Position numbers and translations under genes: made by a program. Under the pieces are notes generated by a model. It was not told the DNA's origin, did no database searches, and saw only the letters and a program-made list of their open reading frames with translations. A stretch of DNA of 64,000 nucleotides from Naganishia liquefaciens (taxonomy: Eukaryota > Basidiomycota > Tremellomycetes > Filobasidiales > Filobasidiaceae): contig BLZA01000035.1 in assembly GCA_013423385.1 (NCBI GenBank), positions 124,001-188,000 of the forward strand, written 5' to 3'. Of the stretch, positions 34,246 through 45,803 are shown piece after piece; within the stretch, counting starts at the first letter, position 1; every line of letters begins with the position of its first letter.

Positions 34246-37200
34246 ATGTCCTCGGACTGGACCGTCACGCCTATTGGAGTGGAAACGCATCCAGCATCTT
34301 TGAACTCAGGATCATCCTGCCGAGCAACGGCGATCGTGAAGGAACATTCAAAATGTCAAAGCGCTGCTATGCCGGATTCTGCCACGCTTCCCCCATCACG
34401 GTCCGCCGGAAACAGTATATCACTTACACAACCGCTGCATGGATTCTCAAGATCGAGTCTCGCTTCGATCAGGCAGGAAAAAGGCGGTGAAGGCGATGAA
34501 ACACTGCATACATCTGGCTCCATGTCTTCGTTGTCAACGAACAAATCAAAGCGGATACATGCATCGGATGAGCAGACGAGGAGTCGACAGGGCTCGGCAA
34601 ATGTGATGGAGGAGATGGAGAATGCGCGAAAGACGGTGAGACGGGCACAGGCCATGGGCTGGATAAAGACGGCACCGTTTTCTATTTCGACGCCATCAGC
34701 CTCGTCGCACTCAGATTCCTCCTTCTCCTTTGTTTCGACGTTCTCGACGTCGCAAGACGGAAGCATCGCCACGGGATCGGAAGAAACTGGGTTCGGCGTT
34801 CCCAGGATAGAGGGAGAGGATGAAGAGGAAATGGCCACACCGAAACCTGAAGCTTCCTCTCGCATGGCGCCGATGTTCCCAGCTATGGCTATGCCGTTTC
34901 GTCGTACAGGGCAAAACGCCTCTGAGTCTTCGCCTCAAGTGCGGAAAGTTTCTTCGGGATCTGTATACAGCCCAGCATCGCCCGCAAACTACGATGGCGG
35001 AATGGTCGCATCAACAGGATGGCTCATCACTGTCGTTCCGCCAGACTCGCTGTATTACGCCTTCAACGGAGAATCACATGACGTACCGCCAGACGCTTTC
35101 GCCTCACCCAACCAATCGAATACAGAAGATAATACCGCAGAGGGATTGGACAGGGTGTTGGCTACTGCGCGGCTGAAAAAGTGGAGAAAGGGCAAGATCT
35201 TGCCGCTGGCGTCGGATCTCAAGGGGATGATGCGAGCTATCGGGAAAGAATGGAATCTGCCTTCTGAGATCGGGATGGAGGTTTATCTCGCGTCCGGAAC
35301 GAAGGAGTATGACCAAGGACCTCGGCAACGGAGTGGAACGGAGGACGGCGAGATGGAGGAGGAGATGGTCGGGATGCTAAGCGACGAGACGTGGAGGATG
35401 GTTTGGGCTGAATACATCTCTGAAGCAGAAGGAATGAGATTGAGAGCGGCGATAGGGAGATATGTTGCGCAACCCGATCCGCGGACGATACCTGGACGTG
35501 ATCGACAGCATTTGGAGGCGAAAGACGCTGCGTCGAACGAATCTGAACGCCGGGACTTGCAAGAAGGTGACTCTCCTTCGTCGCCGGAACTTCCACTCAC
35601 GGGAAACACCTTTGGATCGACGAATCAGCCATTCGCTGAGCTTTCACAGGACGTCTCGCCTGCATTGAATCCGGTCGACTTACCACATGGGTCGATTCCT
35701 GCGGCCCATCACATTGATACTCTCACGCCCGACAGTTCGCAGACGTCTTTCGGACCAAGCTCAGTGCCGCCTCCGAAGGACATCCTGTCGTCCGCCGCAC
35801 AAACGATGCTTTCACCCTCTCCATCTTCAGTCTTCCCCGGCGCATCCTCGAGCCAACAAGCATCACCCATGTCGGCATTCGGATCCCGATCAAATGGCAA
35901 TGCGATGCAAAGACGCGTGCTAGGAAAGATCGAATTCGACTTTGACTCGGGACCGGGGAGTCGAGGCGAATGGTATTCTACTTGGCTCAAGCGCAGGGTT
36001 CAGACCCGCCAGCGCCGGGAAGACGCTGATAACGATAACTCATCCGGGCTCGGAATGCGGCCCCTACGACTTGCGTCTCGAAATTCGCCTTCAGCTAAAT
36101 CAGACACGAGTGAATACGTCGAACAGCCTGAAACTGCAGAAGGACAGGCGGAATATGCTCCGCTGATGGACGAGGACGAGGATGAGCCTACCAACGGGCA
36201 TACAGAATCCCCGAGATCTATATCTCCCAGCTCCGACCAGGAAGACGTCCAGCTCGATCATCTGGTATCAGGAGCGCTGAATGCAGCGTTTCCGGAAGGC
36301 TCGGACGACTTTGTCCACGCATTCGCATCGGGCCACATAGGTAATCAAGCAGCACAGCCGACATACAGTTGGAAAGATATCGGCTCGCAGCGAATACTCG
36401 AAGATTCTGTCAAGCTTGAGCAGCTTGCACCACCACCTGTACTCGAGAATGATCGGGAAGTGGACATGGCTGAGATTCGGCAGATGCTGGAAACGAAGAA
36501 CGCAAAGGCGGTGAACCAGGAATTGCTCGTTCCAGCTCATCGCGGACAGTTGCTCGCCAGCCCAATTGATCTTACTTCGCCGCAAATTGATAACAGTCCT
36601 CAGCCACAGTCCCTTCTGGTTACCCGCCCTGACGCCTTGAGCATCGAGCCTCCTCCTGATGGCAGCACGACAGTACACGGATTAGGCATGGGAATTGACA
36701 TGGACGATGAAGAAGCGAAGAGGGGAAGTGCGGTGGTCATCAGCAGTCAATTAGATATCTTGGAAAGAGGTAAGACGTATTCCCGTTCTTGATAGCGATA
36801 GCTCAAACCTGTTCAGCGTTACGCGAGCTGTCACCGCGGGATATCCGTTTCTCGGTATATCCGGGACTCCCTGATCCATCGACAATCGTTCCCGCTGAGG
36901 AGCCCACGTCGTACGCGGTCGACGACGACACCTCAAGCCGTGCCAGCAGTCGTCAAGCACAACAGCGATTCTCGGATGCAACCGAAGAAAGGTATGATTG
37001 GGCGATGCTGAACATGCAATGCTTTGACACGATACTGATCTCTGGTTTAGCCTTCCGGAAACGACTGCAACCATCCCGTCCCGAGATTACTCTGTCGCAC
37101 CGCTCACAGCTCGAATCCAGACTCCTATCTTGGCTACTGAGCCAATCTTTGCGCGCACTCCCGACGCGTATGCCTCATACCAAAACTTCACCCCTCGTAC

Positions 37201-38131
37201 CGTGCCGAATGGAAAACAACCGACCTCGCTATCCCTCGAAACCATGTCGAGAATGGAGTACGAGGCGGGGTACGGGAATAATTCCACGGAATTGCCCAAG
37301 AAATCCCCCGGATGGAAGCCGACACGTCCTGCTCGACCGCCTTCGCCACACCTGGAGCAATATACCGCTCCGTCGCCGCATCTGAAGCTCTCGGATACAC
37401 CACCACCAGCCTCTATGACGGTGATCGATACCCGTGGACTAAGCAAGTCTCCAGAGGAGCCTGTGATCGAACGTCCTCGTGTCCCATCAGGATCAAAAAG
37501 CATGAACAAGTTGAATCGACTATTCAACCGTCGAGTTTCCGAAAAATCCACCGATGAGTCCAAGGAAAGCGCTGGACAGACAGTCTCCGTTGAAGCCGCA
37601 GATCAGGGCACGGCCAGCAAATCGCCCAAACCCAACGATTCCTTTGGCCGGCGTTTTTTCAAGGGTCTACACGTGAAAAGTCCCTCGAGTAGCCACGAAA
37701 CCTTTTCTACCGCTGTCATCAGCGATCCGGTGGTCGTATCTACTACGAACAAGCAGGCATACCAGCTGTCGCAGTTGCAGCAGCAGCAAGCTTCCCCGCC
37801 GGCACCGCCTATCCCCGAAAAGGCCGTGTCAATTGCGCCGCGCAGCATACCCAGTTCGCCATCGCTCGATACCCTGCATACTGCCAAGACCAGCCAACAT
37901 GCCTTCGGGACGCCAACGATTCCCACATCTCCGAGCCTGAATACGATCATGTCCGCCGCGGGTCCTGCGTCATCGCCAAACAGCCCATCGATGGCGGGAG
38001 GAGCAGCTGTGAGGCGGAAGCCAGTGCCTAGGAGAGAGGGAGACGAGTCGCTGCCCACATCGCAGTCAGTGCGCAGCATCACATCATTCGTGCTTGAAGA
38101 CGCTCCGAAGAGGGCAAGGAAGGTGACGTAG
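34246..38131 (+). CDS. large Ser/Pro-rich hypothetical protein, 1259 aa
   Basis: I do not recognise the family. Three exons (34246-36769, 36817-36991, 37051-38131) give 1260 in-frame codons including the stop. Most of the protein is Ser/Thr/Pro/Glu-rich and probably disordered. Two denser islands may be folded. One begins 'STGWLITVVPPDSLYYAFNG' (about 35008-35070) and continues with 'LKKWRKGKILPLASDLKGMM'; the other is 'DILERALRELSPRDIRFSVY' and 'PGLPDPSTIVPAEEP' (36745-36900). No membrane span or signal peptide is seen. The C-terminal 330 residues hold many SP/TP sites and a short Gln/Ala/Pro tract, resembling cell-polarity or cell-cycle regulators that are heavily phosphorylated; that is only a compositional impression. 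The ATG at 34246 is the first in this frame. Confidence 0.75.
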
Positions 38132-38948
38132 CATAGTTCTTGGTCTCGGTGCAGCATGCATGCAATATGTCTTCGGCAGTCTGGCTTTGTCGAGCTGTAT
38201 AGTCATTATTAATAGACATGTCACGAGAAAATCCCTAACCTGCCCCTTTTTCGGTTCCCGCTATAAGTATATTCAGCAAGGTCTGTGCTGAGGCTACCAC
38301 GTAATGCGATAGCAGTTACTCCCACGCCCTTTGGACTTCGTCGTTTACTCAAGAGGAAAACGGGCCTGGAATAGCAGTCTCATCCCCTTGGTTTCCTGAT
38401 TGGAAGTTTCCTTGGTTTACCTCACATCTTCCGCCCCATCGCACGGAAAGGAAGGTAGATGACGTTAGTTTGAGGAGAAATCTTCGCTCTTGTCCATGTC
38501 AGCTTTCTGGGGAGAAGTCAACGGATAATTACGCTCCAACAATCAATCCGTGCGCTTCCGGCGAAGATAGAAGCAGAGGCGGGGGAGCCCGCTCGGGGAA
38601 CAGCCGAGGGCAAGTGCAACTCTGAAAGATATCCCTTGTGAGATTTGGCGAGTTTGTAAGCCTTCTCCAACCAAGTCTTTCGCTGATTTGACTTAACGCA
38701 TGAATGATCTATATGGTACATGCAGATCCAACCCCCAAAATACCTCGAACGAAACATATATTCAGCTTGTCAATCCCAAGCAATCTGACGAATAATTTGA
38801 CGCCACCAATACGTCAGTCGCGTTGTGTTCTGCAGAGTTTGGAGAAGAAAGTAGAGGCGATGCTTTGGTTGTGGCCCGGACTGACAGGGCTATGGCTCGC
38901 AGTGGAGTGTCCGCTGGAATGATAAGGTGCCAAAGTGCTGACGTCGGA
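38132..38948. other. convergent 3' region
   Basis: It lies between the stop codons of two converging hypothetical genes. It is moderately AT-rich with no frame, RNA gene or repeat I can support. Confidence 0.4.
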
Positions 38949-40451
38949 CTATACACTAGATTGATTATCATCGAGAAGGCTCACTAGGAGACTAAGTTTG
39001 CTCCGGAGCTTTCCCCTCCTCTCCTTGGACAAGCTGGCGACGGTTTCGGCAACCACTTCTTTGTAGTTCCGCTTGCCGTTCGTCGTGAGGAACTGTCGAG
39101 TTTGAGGATGCAACATGCATAGGCTCGCTTCTTCAGGTGAAGCTTCCTCAGGTGAAAGTTCAGGCTCGTGGGTCGTGGTCTGGCTATGGGCGGGAGGTAG
39201 CATCACGCCCAGTCCCCAGACATTTTCCGCCTTGGTTGTAGCTTTGATCGAATCCGCCGCATTGCCGCTCAAGTTCTCTATCCCGGAGCTGAAGCTCTCG
39301 ACAAAACTGTCCCTGCCTGCTGACTCCATTGCCGTCGTCTTCCTTTCAGCTTCGATTGAAGCCTCATCGGCAGCCGAAGAAGCAGCCTCGAAGCCCTCGA
39401 AGCTCTTCCCGCCTTGCCAGCCTTCTTCCTCCAGCCTGCTTTCAGCTATGGCCAAAGTATTACTTTCAGACGACTTGATATTTCCAAAGCCTTTGACATG
39501 GACCTTCCCTTCTTGGGGTCTTTCTTCGAGCAGTCCCAACAAGGCTTTAGCAGACTCAAGGAAGGCGATCTTATGCTGGTCGATTCGACGCTGGCATTCC
39601 TGTTCTGTTGGGACAGGAAGCCAGAGGCGAGGTGCCGTCCGCTCATCAATAAAGTCTTTTAACGTTTTTCTCATCCTAGAGCGACCCTCCTGAGATCCTT
39701 CGGAGCAGTTCAATGTGTACGCTAGGACGGGGTCATGACAAGTAGGGCTGACTGAAAGTGCCATACTCCTACTACAGGAGCTTTCTCGGAGGACATACAG
39801 CTCCCCTGCGGTGAATAGAACCCAGCTGGGATCCTGTCCTTCAGACTCGATGACCTTTCGTGCGTCGGTAGCAGCGGCCTGGAGCCTATTCCAAGCCTCC
39901 CATACCTCTCTTAAATTCTTCTCTACCGCTTCATGCTTCTGAACACCTCTCGGCCCCCCCATCGCCGATAGCGCTTCGAAGAAAAGCTTCCAGTAGGCTT
40001 TCAGGGTGTACGGCTCGTCGGCAGCCAACATAGCAAGAAGTGCACTGTCGCTCTGGAATTTGCGGTTGAAGATCAGATCCAGTGGTCGAAGCCGAAGCAG
40101 GATCTTGCCATAGCCTTCAAAATCGATCTGGGTAGGAACCGTCGGTCCCTCCGAAGCTGACGCTCCCTGTGACTCAGCAGCAAATGAGTCAATAACTTGT
40201 TCTTCACCCGCCATGTCGTAATCGAGCAATGTCTCTGCACCGTCGTCAAACGACCGCATCCGGGCCTCCTTCATCTTCTCCTCCTTCATCTTCTCCTCGA
40301 TCTCTCTTGGCCACCGCCTATCCGCTTGCAACATTGCTTCCATCGATATCACTGCCCTGTCCACAGCTTCGTGCATTTCTCGATAGCGGATCGACAGATT
40401 GGTCTCCCCTCTGGCGTCGAGAGCCTGGTCAGCTGTGCTTTGAAAGTTCAT
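38949..40451 (-). CDS. hypothetical acidic helical protein, 500 aa
   Basis: Family not recognised. It is a single exon from ATG (40451) to the stop at 38949. The N-terminal 230 residues look helical ('MHEAVDRAVISMEAMLQADR', then 'IEEKMKEEKMKEARM', a small internal duplication of MKE). The middle has a Trp-containing segment 'APRLWLPVPTEQECQRRIDQ'. The C-terminal part is Ser/Glu/Ala-rich, with a short tandem duplication 'SPEEASPEEAS', and ends with a basic 'LSKERRGKLRSKLSLL'. No signal or membrane span is evident. It and the 306-1064 gene are the only intronless genes here besides the RNase T2-oxidase fusion. Confidence 0.6.
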   Translation of the reverse strand: MNFQSTADQALDARGETNLSIRYREMHEAVDRAVISMEAMLQADRRWPREIEEKMKEEKMKEARMRSFDDGAETLLDYDMAGEEQVIDSFAAESQGASASEGPTVPTQIDFEGYGKILLRLRPLDLIFNRKFQSDSALLAMLAADEPYTLKAYWKLFFEALSAMGGPRGVQKHEAVEKNLREVWEAWNRLQAAATDARKVIESEGQDPSWVLFTAGELYVLRESSCSRSMALSVSPTCHDPVLAYTLNCSEGSQEGRSRMRKTLKDFIDERTAPRLWLPVPTEQECQRRIDQHKIAFLESAKALLGLLEERPQEGKVHVKGFGNIKSSESNTLAIAESRLEEEGWQGGKSFEGFEAASSAADEASIEAERKTTAMESAGRDSFVESFSSGIENLSGNAADSIKATTKAENVWGLGVMLPPAHSQTTTHEPELSPEEASPEEASLCMLHPQTRQFLTTNGKRNYKEVVAETVASLSKERRGKLRSKLSLLVSLLDDNQSSV

Positions 40452-40628
40452 GATCGGAAAGACGCGTCAAGGATGGATTGTCGATGCGGAAGTTGTGGTG
40501 GTGCAATGGAAAGGGTTGCGAAAAATTGGGATGGGCTGAAGCGGTCACTTTTTACGTCCCCCCTCCTGAAATTCAACGATTATATATACACGCGGCTCCT
40601 GTTCGCAAGTGAATGCTAGGTCTCCGCT

Positions 40629-40815
40629 GCCTTTATCTTTTCAGTTTGCAGGTAGAAAGGAAGGCTCGTCTTCAGGACACAAGGGAGCATCGATACATGC
40701 AGCTCAACTTTCGCGCCTGAAACGAATATACAGGAGAAAATTGCCTTTTCAGGAAATGAAACGAGCGAGATTTCCCTCCCTCGCCTTTATCTTTTCGCTT
40801 GCGACGTAGAAAGGA
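40629..40815. repeat. spaced degenerate direct repeat, two 33-nt units
   Basis: The units 40629-40661 and 40783-40815 share GCCTTTATCTTTTC at one end and GTAGAAAGGA at the other, with small differences between. Each unit also has CCTTT and AAAGG as an imperfect inverted pair. The spacing is 154 bp. Function unknown. Confidence 0.6.
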
Positions 40816-41001
40816 GCGAGATCTCATCAGCCCCAAAGTAAGGGATCTGCGTTCGAATGGAAGGTCTGACTTTCTGAAACAAGCATATGCTAGCCTTCAG
40901 AAAAGCCTTGGACTGGAGGGGCAGAAACCCAGGCCCAACATGTGAGAGAGTCGCAGATCCCATAGTGCCAGCTAACAAGAGGACAAAAAGACAAAAAGAA
41001 T

Positions 41002-41087
41002 TGGAGATACTGGTAATCGAAACCAGGGCGCGTCCTATTGCATTTAAATGATGCGAAGGACGCGATTTACCACTAATCGATATCCCC
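41002..41087 (-). tRNA. tRNA-Ala(CGC) with 15-nt intron, copy 2
   Basis: The mature sequence is identical to copy 1 at 33249-33334. Two intron positions differ (TCATTTAAATGCAAT here). The 3' trailer AATTCTTTTTGTC is shared with copy 1, while the 5' flanks are unrelated. It ends about 105 bp before the ATG of the next plus-strand gene. Confidence 0.95.
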
Positions 41088-41191
41088 AGTTGATGATGGC
41101 GGCCAAAATTCATCGTTTATGAAGCTTGGAAAAGAATATCTTCAACCAGTATCGCGATCGCCTCACGTCATATTCCCTCCTCTTCTTCTTC

Positions 41192-42784
41192 ATGCCCCCT
41201 TCTTCCACTCTCCTTGAATTTGTTCTCCGGTGGCTGCCCCACACGGCCAAAATGTCTCTTTCCACAGGCCATACCATCTCGGAAAAGAATCCTCCAACGC
41301 AGTCATCCACTGGCGACATCTACCAACCAATATCCGGCGCATCAGCCCTTCCAGAGACACCACAGCGACACACAACGAGCCGCCTCACGCGCAGTATTAC
41401 CAATTCGTCTTTCCGCTCCACGACCTGTACGGGATTCGCAGCAACGGGTCAAGGAATCTCCGAAGAGCAGTACAGGCTGCTGCTCGAATTGCAGAGGTTG
41501 CTGTATCATGGTCCAGGGGAGAAGACTTACCTGGAAGATGATGACGAAGATGGCGTCAGAGATGGACAGGAGAGGAAGGAACAGCTCAGGGTATTCATGC
41601 ACCGTTATCTCGAGACCGATTGTTGTAAGTCTAGATCGTTTCCGATGGAGGCATCGCTGAAAACTGGCGTCAGTATATGAATCTCCCCTCATCACGCTGC
41701 ACTCGAGGCAACTATTCCTTGACGCGGCCGCCCTCGCTACAGACCTCGCAAAGGGATCTCTTCCGTCATTGTGGCCTCGAGCTGTAGCAACGCACGTCAA
41801 GAGTGCCGTTCGATGGGGCCTCGGCAAGGTGTTTACGCTGTCGGACACTGTACGACCCGCTCAGGAGGATCCAGAATTCGGCAACATTGATGCTGTACAG
41901 CAAGTCGCCCAGAGACTCGCGCTCGGGGATCAACTCAAGATGGCAGTTGTTCCGATGGTTGATTATCAGCAGCAAAAGGATGCATGGTGGAACGCGTGGG
42001 AGATTGGATCAGAGTGCGTCGAGGTTGGCGGGTTCGAGACATATGAGGGGTATCATTTGGGTGTGTTTGATCAGTACGTTACCGCCATCAAGGTCATGCT
42101 GCTCTGTCGCTGACGTCTCCTAGCACTATGACACTCGACATCCTTCCTTCGATCCTACCACCGGCACCCGAGACGGAAAGCCGTATGCCCGTTTCATCAG
42201 CTATCACATCGCCAAACGCCTCGATATCTCACAGCCATAACCATCTTCCACCGCTCTTCGTCGAACTTCAAACGAGAACCCACCGTCCAACACCGCAAAG
42301 ATCACTGCCCGTCGCTGCCATTCAATACATGCTTTCCTCTGTCCTGCGCTATCGCCTTCGAATACGCACATTCGTCGAATTCAACGAGGCGGGAAAGATT
42401 ACGTATATTCGAGACGTCATCGATTTGCGAGATGCATTCGAGGCCGTTGTGCCGTTCGGACGCAACATTGGATGGGTCGGTCGACGCATTGGGGGCGTCG
42501 TGTTGGCTGGTCTAGGAGCTGTTGTGTCTTCGCCGAGCCGGACCAGTCCCCTAGCTGGGTCCCAAGAGAGAGGCAGAGGACTCTACGCCCGACATCTCGC
42601 CATGCAGGACCGACTCGGTCCACGCGACCTATTCGCAGGCATAGGCCCAACTCAATCTGCGAGACCGTCCTTGAACGCGCTCGGATTACAGGAGGCATGG
42701 CAACCAACTGCCTCGGCAGCAATCCCGACGGAACTCATGACGGCACCAGATGTCGATCATGACGTGCAATTTTCTAGCCGTTGA
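41192..42784 (+). CDS. hypothetical protein, possible NTF2/SnoaL-like fold
   Basis: Three exons (41192-41624, 41674-42073, 42124-42784) read in one frame. After a Ser/Thr-rich N-terminus there is a helical segment ('SEEQYRLLLELQRLL' and 'RVFMHRYLETDCLYESPLIT'), a middle part with 'LWPRAVATHVKSAVRWGLG', and a C-terminal half with 'RLRIRTFVEFNEAGKITYIR' followed by 'DVIDLRDAFEAVVPFGRNIG'. This strand-rich pattern ending in a 'conserved D-x-x-DLRD' block is like that of fungal SnoaL/NTF2-like proteins; the match is from memory and weak. Two in-frame ATGs are possible, 41192 and 41252. The start lies about 105 bp from the tRNA-Ala gene, so the promoter is short or overlaps it. It converges with PEX5 with only 64 bp between stops. 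Confidence 0.65.
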
Positions 42785-42848
42785 TCGATCCTCATGCAAA
42801 AGTTCCTGAATACCGCTATGGATACAATTTCGCAACACCACATCCCAC

Positions 42849-44970
42849 TCAGAATTCAAATCCTGCTTGCCTAAAGACGCCAAGATCCGTCCCCGGCTTG
42901 GCCATGTCCACAAGATCGGGACGTTCCTACAACAAAGTTGTATCAGTCTACCGCATTTTCGTTGTATCAAAAAGTACTTGCCATTGCTTGGAACACGCGC
43001 CGAAGCGTGGTCCAGAGCGTGGTACTGTGATCCGGCGCGTCGGCTCCGTTGCCGAGCTTGGCTGAAGGTACTTGCGCCGAATCAACGCTATGCAATGCCA
43101 ATCCGGCGAGCACTGGAGAAATGGATCAGCCGAAGAGCCGAATGAGCCCACATCAGACTTACAGTGTTCTGCGGCCTCCTGGTATACGCCAATGTTGAGA
43201 CCTGTAAAAAGCAGTCAGCGGATTCTCCAATAGAGGTTTTGCGCCACTTACAAGAAACGCCAAGGTTATAGATAGCTCGCGTGAACGACGGCTTGAGCTC
43301 GAGGGCGCGGCGATACGCATCGATGGCCTCTTCAGGACTACCGCTGTTTGCAAGAGTCGCTCCGAGGCGATTCCAGAGTTGAAAGTCCTGCAAAGGCGTT
43401 AATGGCCTTTTCTTCAAACAAAGCAAGCATAACCCACCATCGGCCGAACACCCAACGCGGCAACCCAGCAATCTCTCGCACGCTCGAATTCCCCGGTCTG
43501 GTAGTAGAGCACACCGAGCCCGACTTGCACGTCTGCATCGACGACGCCGGCCGTGATCTGGTCACGCGCGAGCGCCAAATACGACTCGGTAAGCCGCTGG
43601 TTGGCTTGCCATGGGTTTGGGATATCGTTCGTCTCGGGATCAAGAGTGTCAATGTCGATATCCGAAGATGGGACGGGCCCGGCGTAAGACGGATGAAGGA
43701 GCGCGAGGTATCGGTGCAGCGCTAGGAGGGCCGAATAGTCGTAAGACTCGTTGGTATAAGAGATGGCCAATGACTGCGAGAAGACGTGAGATGCGAAGCA
43801 TTTGACCGAAAAGAGTGAGACTCACGACCAAACCCTCGCCAAACGTCCGATTCGCTTCCTCGGTCCGACCTTGCTGAGACTCGAACCGTTTCCGCCCTTC
43901 CTCGAGCGCCCGCACCGCCGCGGTCTCCTTCTCGTCCATGGCCTGCGTCTGGCCAAGCAGAGTCCACACGGCTGCCTCGCCGCCGGCAAGAAGAGACGCA
44001 GATCCTTGCTCTGCGGATAGTTGCGCGGCTTGAGCGGCTGCCGTTCCTGATGCGAGGGCTGCTTCGAGGAGGAGACATGCTTCGGTAAGGGATCCGCCCG
44101 AGGAGAGAATGTCGAGGGCGCGTTGCAGGGAGTGTGCGTCGTTTACGTGAGGGTTGTCTTGGGCTGCAGAGGAATCAGCTTGACGCCATCAAAAAAAAGG
44201 CATCTTTGGTCCTCACCAAACTCATAGTCGCCCAGGAGCGGATACCCATCTTCCCCGACCTGCCGTCCCGCAGTACCAAACGTCGGTTCCTGAACGGCAT
44301 CCCGCATATCGGCGTTAAAGTCGAAATCGATATCCTCGTCGTGCTGTCCATTTGCAAACTGAAACCTTTTGTTCAATGACCGTTCCATCAAGCACACAAG
44401 GCACTTGCCTGAGAAAACTCCTTTTCCCACTCTGCAAGCTTTCCCAGCCGATCCGCCTCGGGCTTCAACGACTGCCACACACTAGCAAACCCATTAGCAA
44501 CACCTCTCTCTCTCCACATCCTCCCACACGGAAGAAAAAACTCACGCCTCAAAATCCGGCTGATTATCCCCCTCGGGCTTCTGCTGCCCGACCGCCTCCT
44601 GAATCTCCTGATCCTTCTCCTCCTGCTCCCCACCTTTCTCGCGCTCGAGCTGCTCCGCATGCTCACGCTCCACACGCGCAAACTCGGCATCCAGCTGCGC
44701 CGGATCCACCTGTGCCGTCTCCTGCGTCTGCGGAGCATACGTCGTGTGCGAGAGGGGTTGCGATGCGTACCGAGGAGTGAAGGACGAATAGGAAGGCGTG
44801 TATCCGGTGTTCATGCCCATGCCGAGGCCCATGCCGCCCATTCCCGCCATCATCGACGCATAGCTCGAAGCTTGTGGAGGCTGCTGTTGATGCATCATGG
44901 GCGCCGGAGAAGCCGATTCTCGGGCTTTACCTTTGCCCTCGACGAATGACTGAAAGTCCCCACCCCAGGA

Positions 44971-45007
<37 letters not shown>

Positions 45008-45503
45008 GGCATCTGCGGCGGCGGCATCATCATCATGGACGGTGCCGGTCCTTGATTCCGCATCATCATCGGTGGACCCGCAGGCATATGCTGTTGCGCA
45101 TGGGAAAGCGTCATGGCATTGGCAAACGCACGTTCAAAGTCTTGATTCTGATGGCGATGCTGCTGCTGCTGCTGTGGTTGAGCCGAGGCATTGCGCGGCG
45201 CAAAGCCTGCCTGTTGCGGTGTTGCGCGGAATCCCGGACCTGCCGCGCGAGACTTGACGCGAGCAAGGGGGAATAAGTCCAACGCCTTTCCATTGTCGAG
45301 ACTGCACTTACACTTGATCCGACGGGCGACTCTGTGCGATCCTACACCGTCCCAAATGTCAGCGTCATTCCGCTCTCTCACGACGGTGAAAACGCTCTGC
45401 AGCTCACCCGCAACACGCTCCGGTCGACGGCCTCGCGCTTCATCATCCCGGCCAACGGGTTGGCGTTGGCCGCGCAGTCTGTGCCGCCGAGGAAGGACTG
45501 CAT
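42849..45503 (-). CDS. PEX5: peroxisomal targeting signal 1 receptor Pex5
   Basis: Pex5 carries PTS1 proteins into peroxisomes. The start exon encodes '[20 protein letters not shown]' followed by '[11 protein letters not shown]', the conserved Pex5 N-terminus with the Cys used for mono-ubiquitination and recycling. The N-terminal half is disordered, Met/Gln/Pro-rich, with an 11-Gln run and a 'WGGDF' WxxxF/Y motif for Pex14. The C-terminal half holds the TPR repeats that grip the SKL tail, for example '[20 protein letters not shown]', '[20 protein letters not shown]' and '[20 protein letters not shown]'. The last exon is reached through an apparent GC-AG intron (donor GCAAGT near 42985) and gives '[20 protein letters not shown]' plus 'AGFEF' before TGA at 42849. 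Identification is firm; the small 5' exons are uncertain. Confidence 0.92.
44974..45006. repeat. CTG/CAG trinucleotide repeat, 11 copies
   Basis: A perfect (CTG)11 on the plus strand lies inside PEX5 and encodes 11 glutamines just before the WGGDF motif. A shorter CTG run lies near 45161. Confidence 0.95.
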
Positions 45504-45803
45504 GGTGTGTGGTGTGGTGTGGTGTGGAGTGGCAGGCGGAACGGGTGGCGACGCTGGACCAAGGAATACATGCCACCGGGACGCTGCTGCTTCTAAATAA
45601 GCGCTGGTGGGTGGTGACTTTCTTACGCGAGCCCCGGTTACTCCGGCTACGCATTATTACGTAATCATCTCGTTTCTTCTCTCATACAACCCGTTGAAGT
45701 GGTCGACGGCTCGCGCGTCTTTTCGTTTTCGTCCGTCTCTATATCCCAACCCAGTGTCTATGTTGAACCCCTCCCTTTCCTTATCGCCCGATCGCCCCAT
45801 CGC
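45504..45803. other. gap PEX5 start / OPI3 end
   Basis: This 300-bp stretch contains the PEX5 promoter and the OPI3 3' end. No separate feature is seen. Confidence 0.4.

Larger units (their letters stand above)
40452..41191. other. intergenic region with tRNA and spaced repeat
   Basis: It holds the promoter of the 500-aa gene, a degenerate 33-nt direct repeat (40629-40661 and 40783-40815), the second tRNA-Ala, and the promoter of the next plus-strand gene. Confidence 0.4.
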
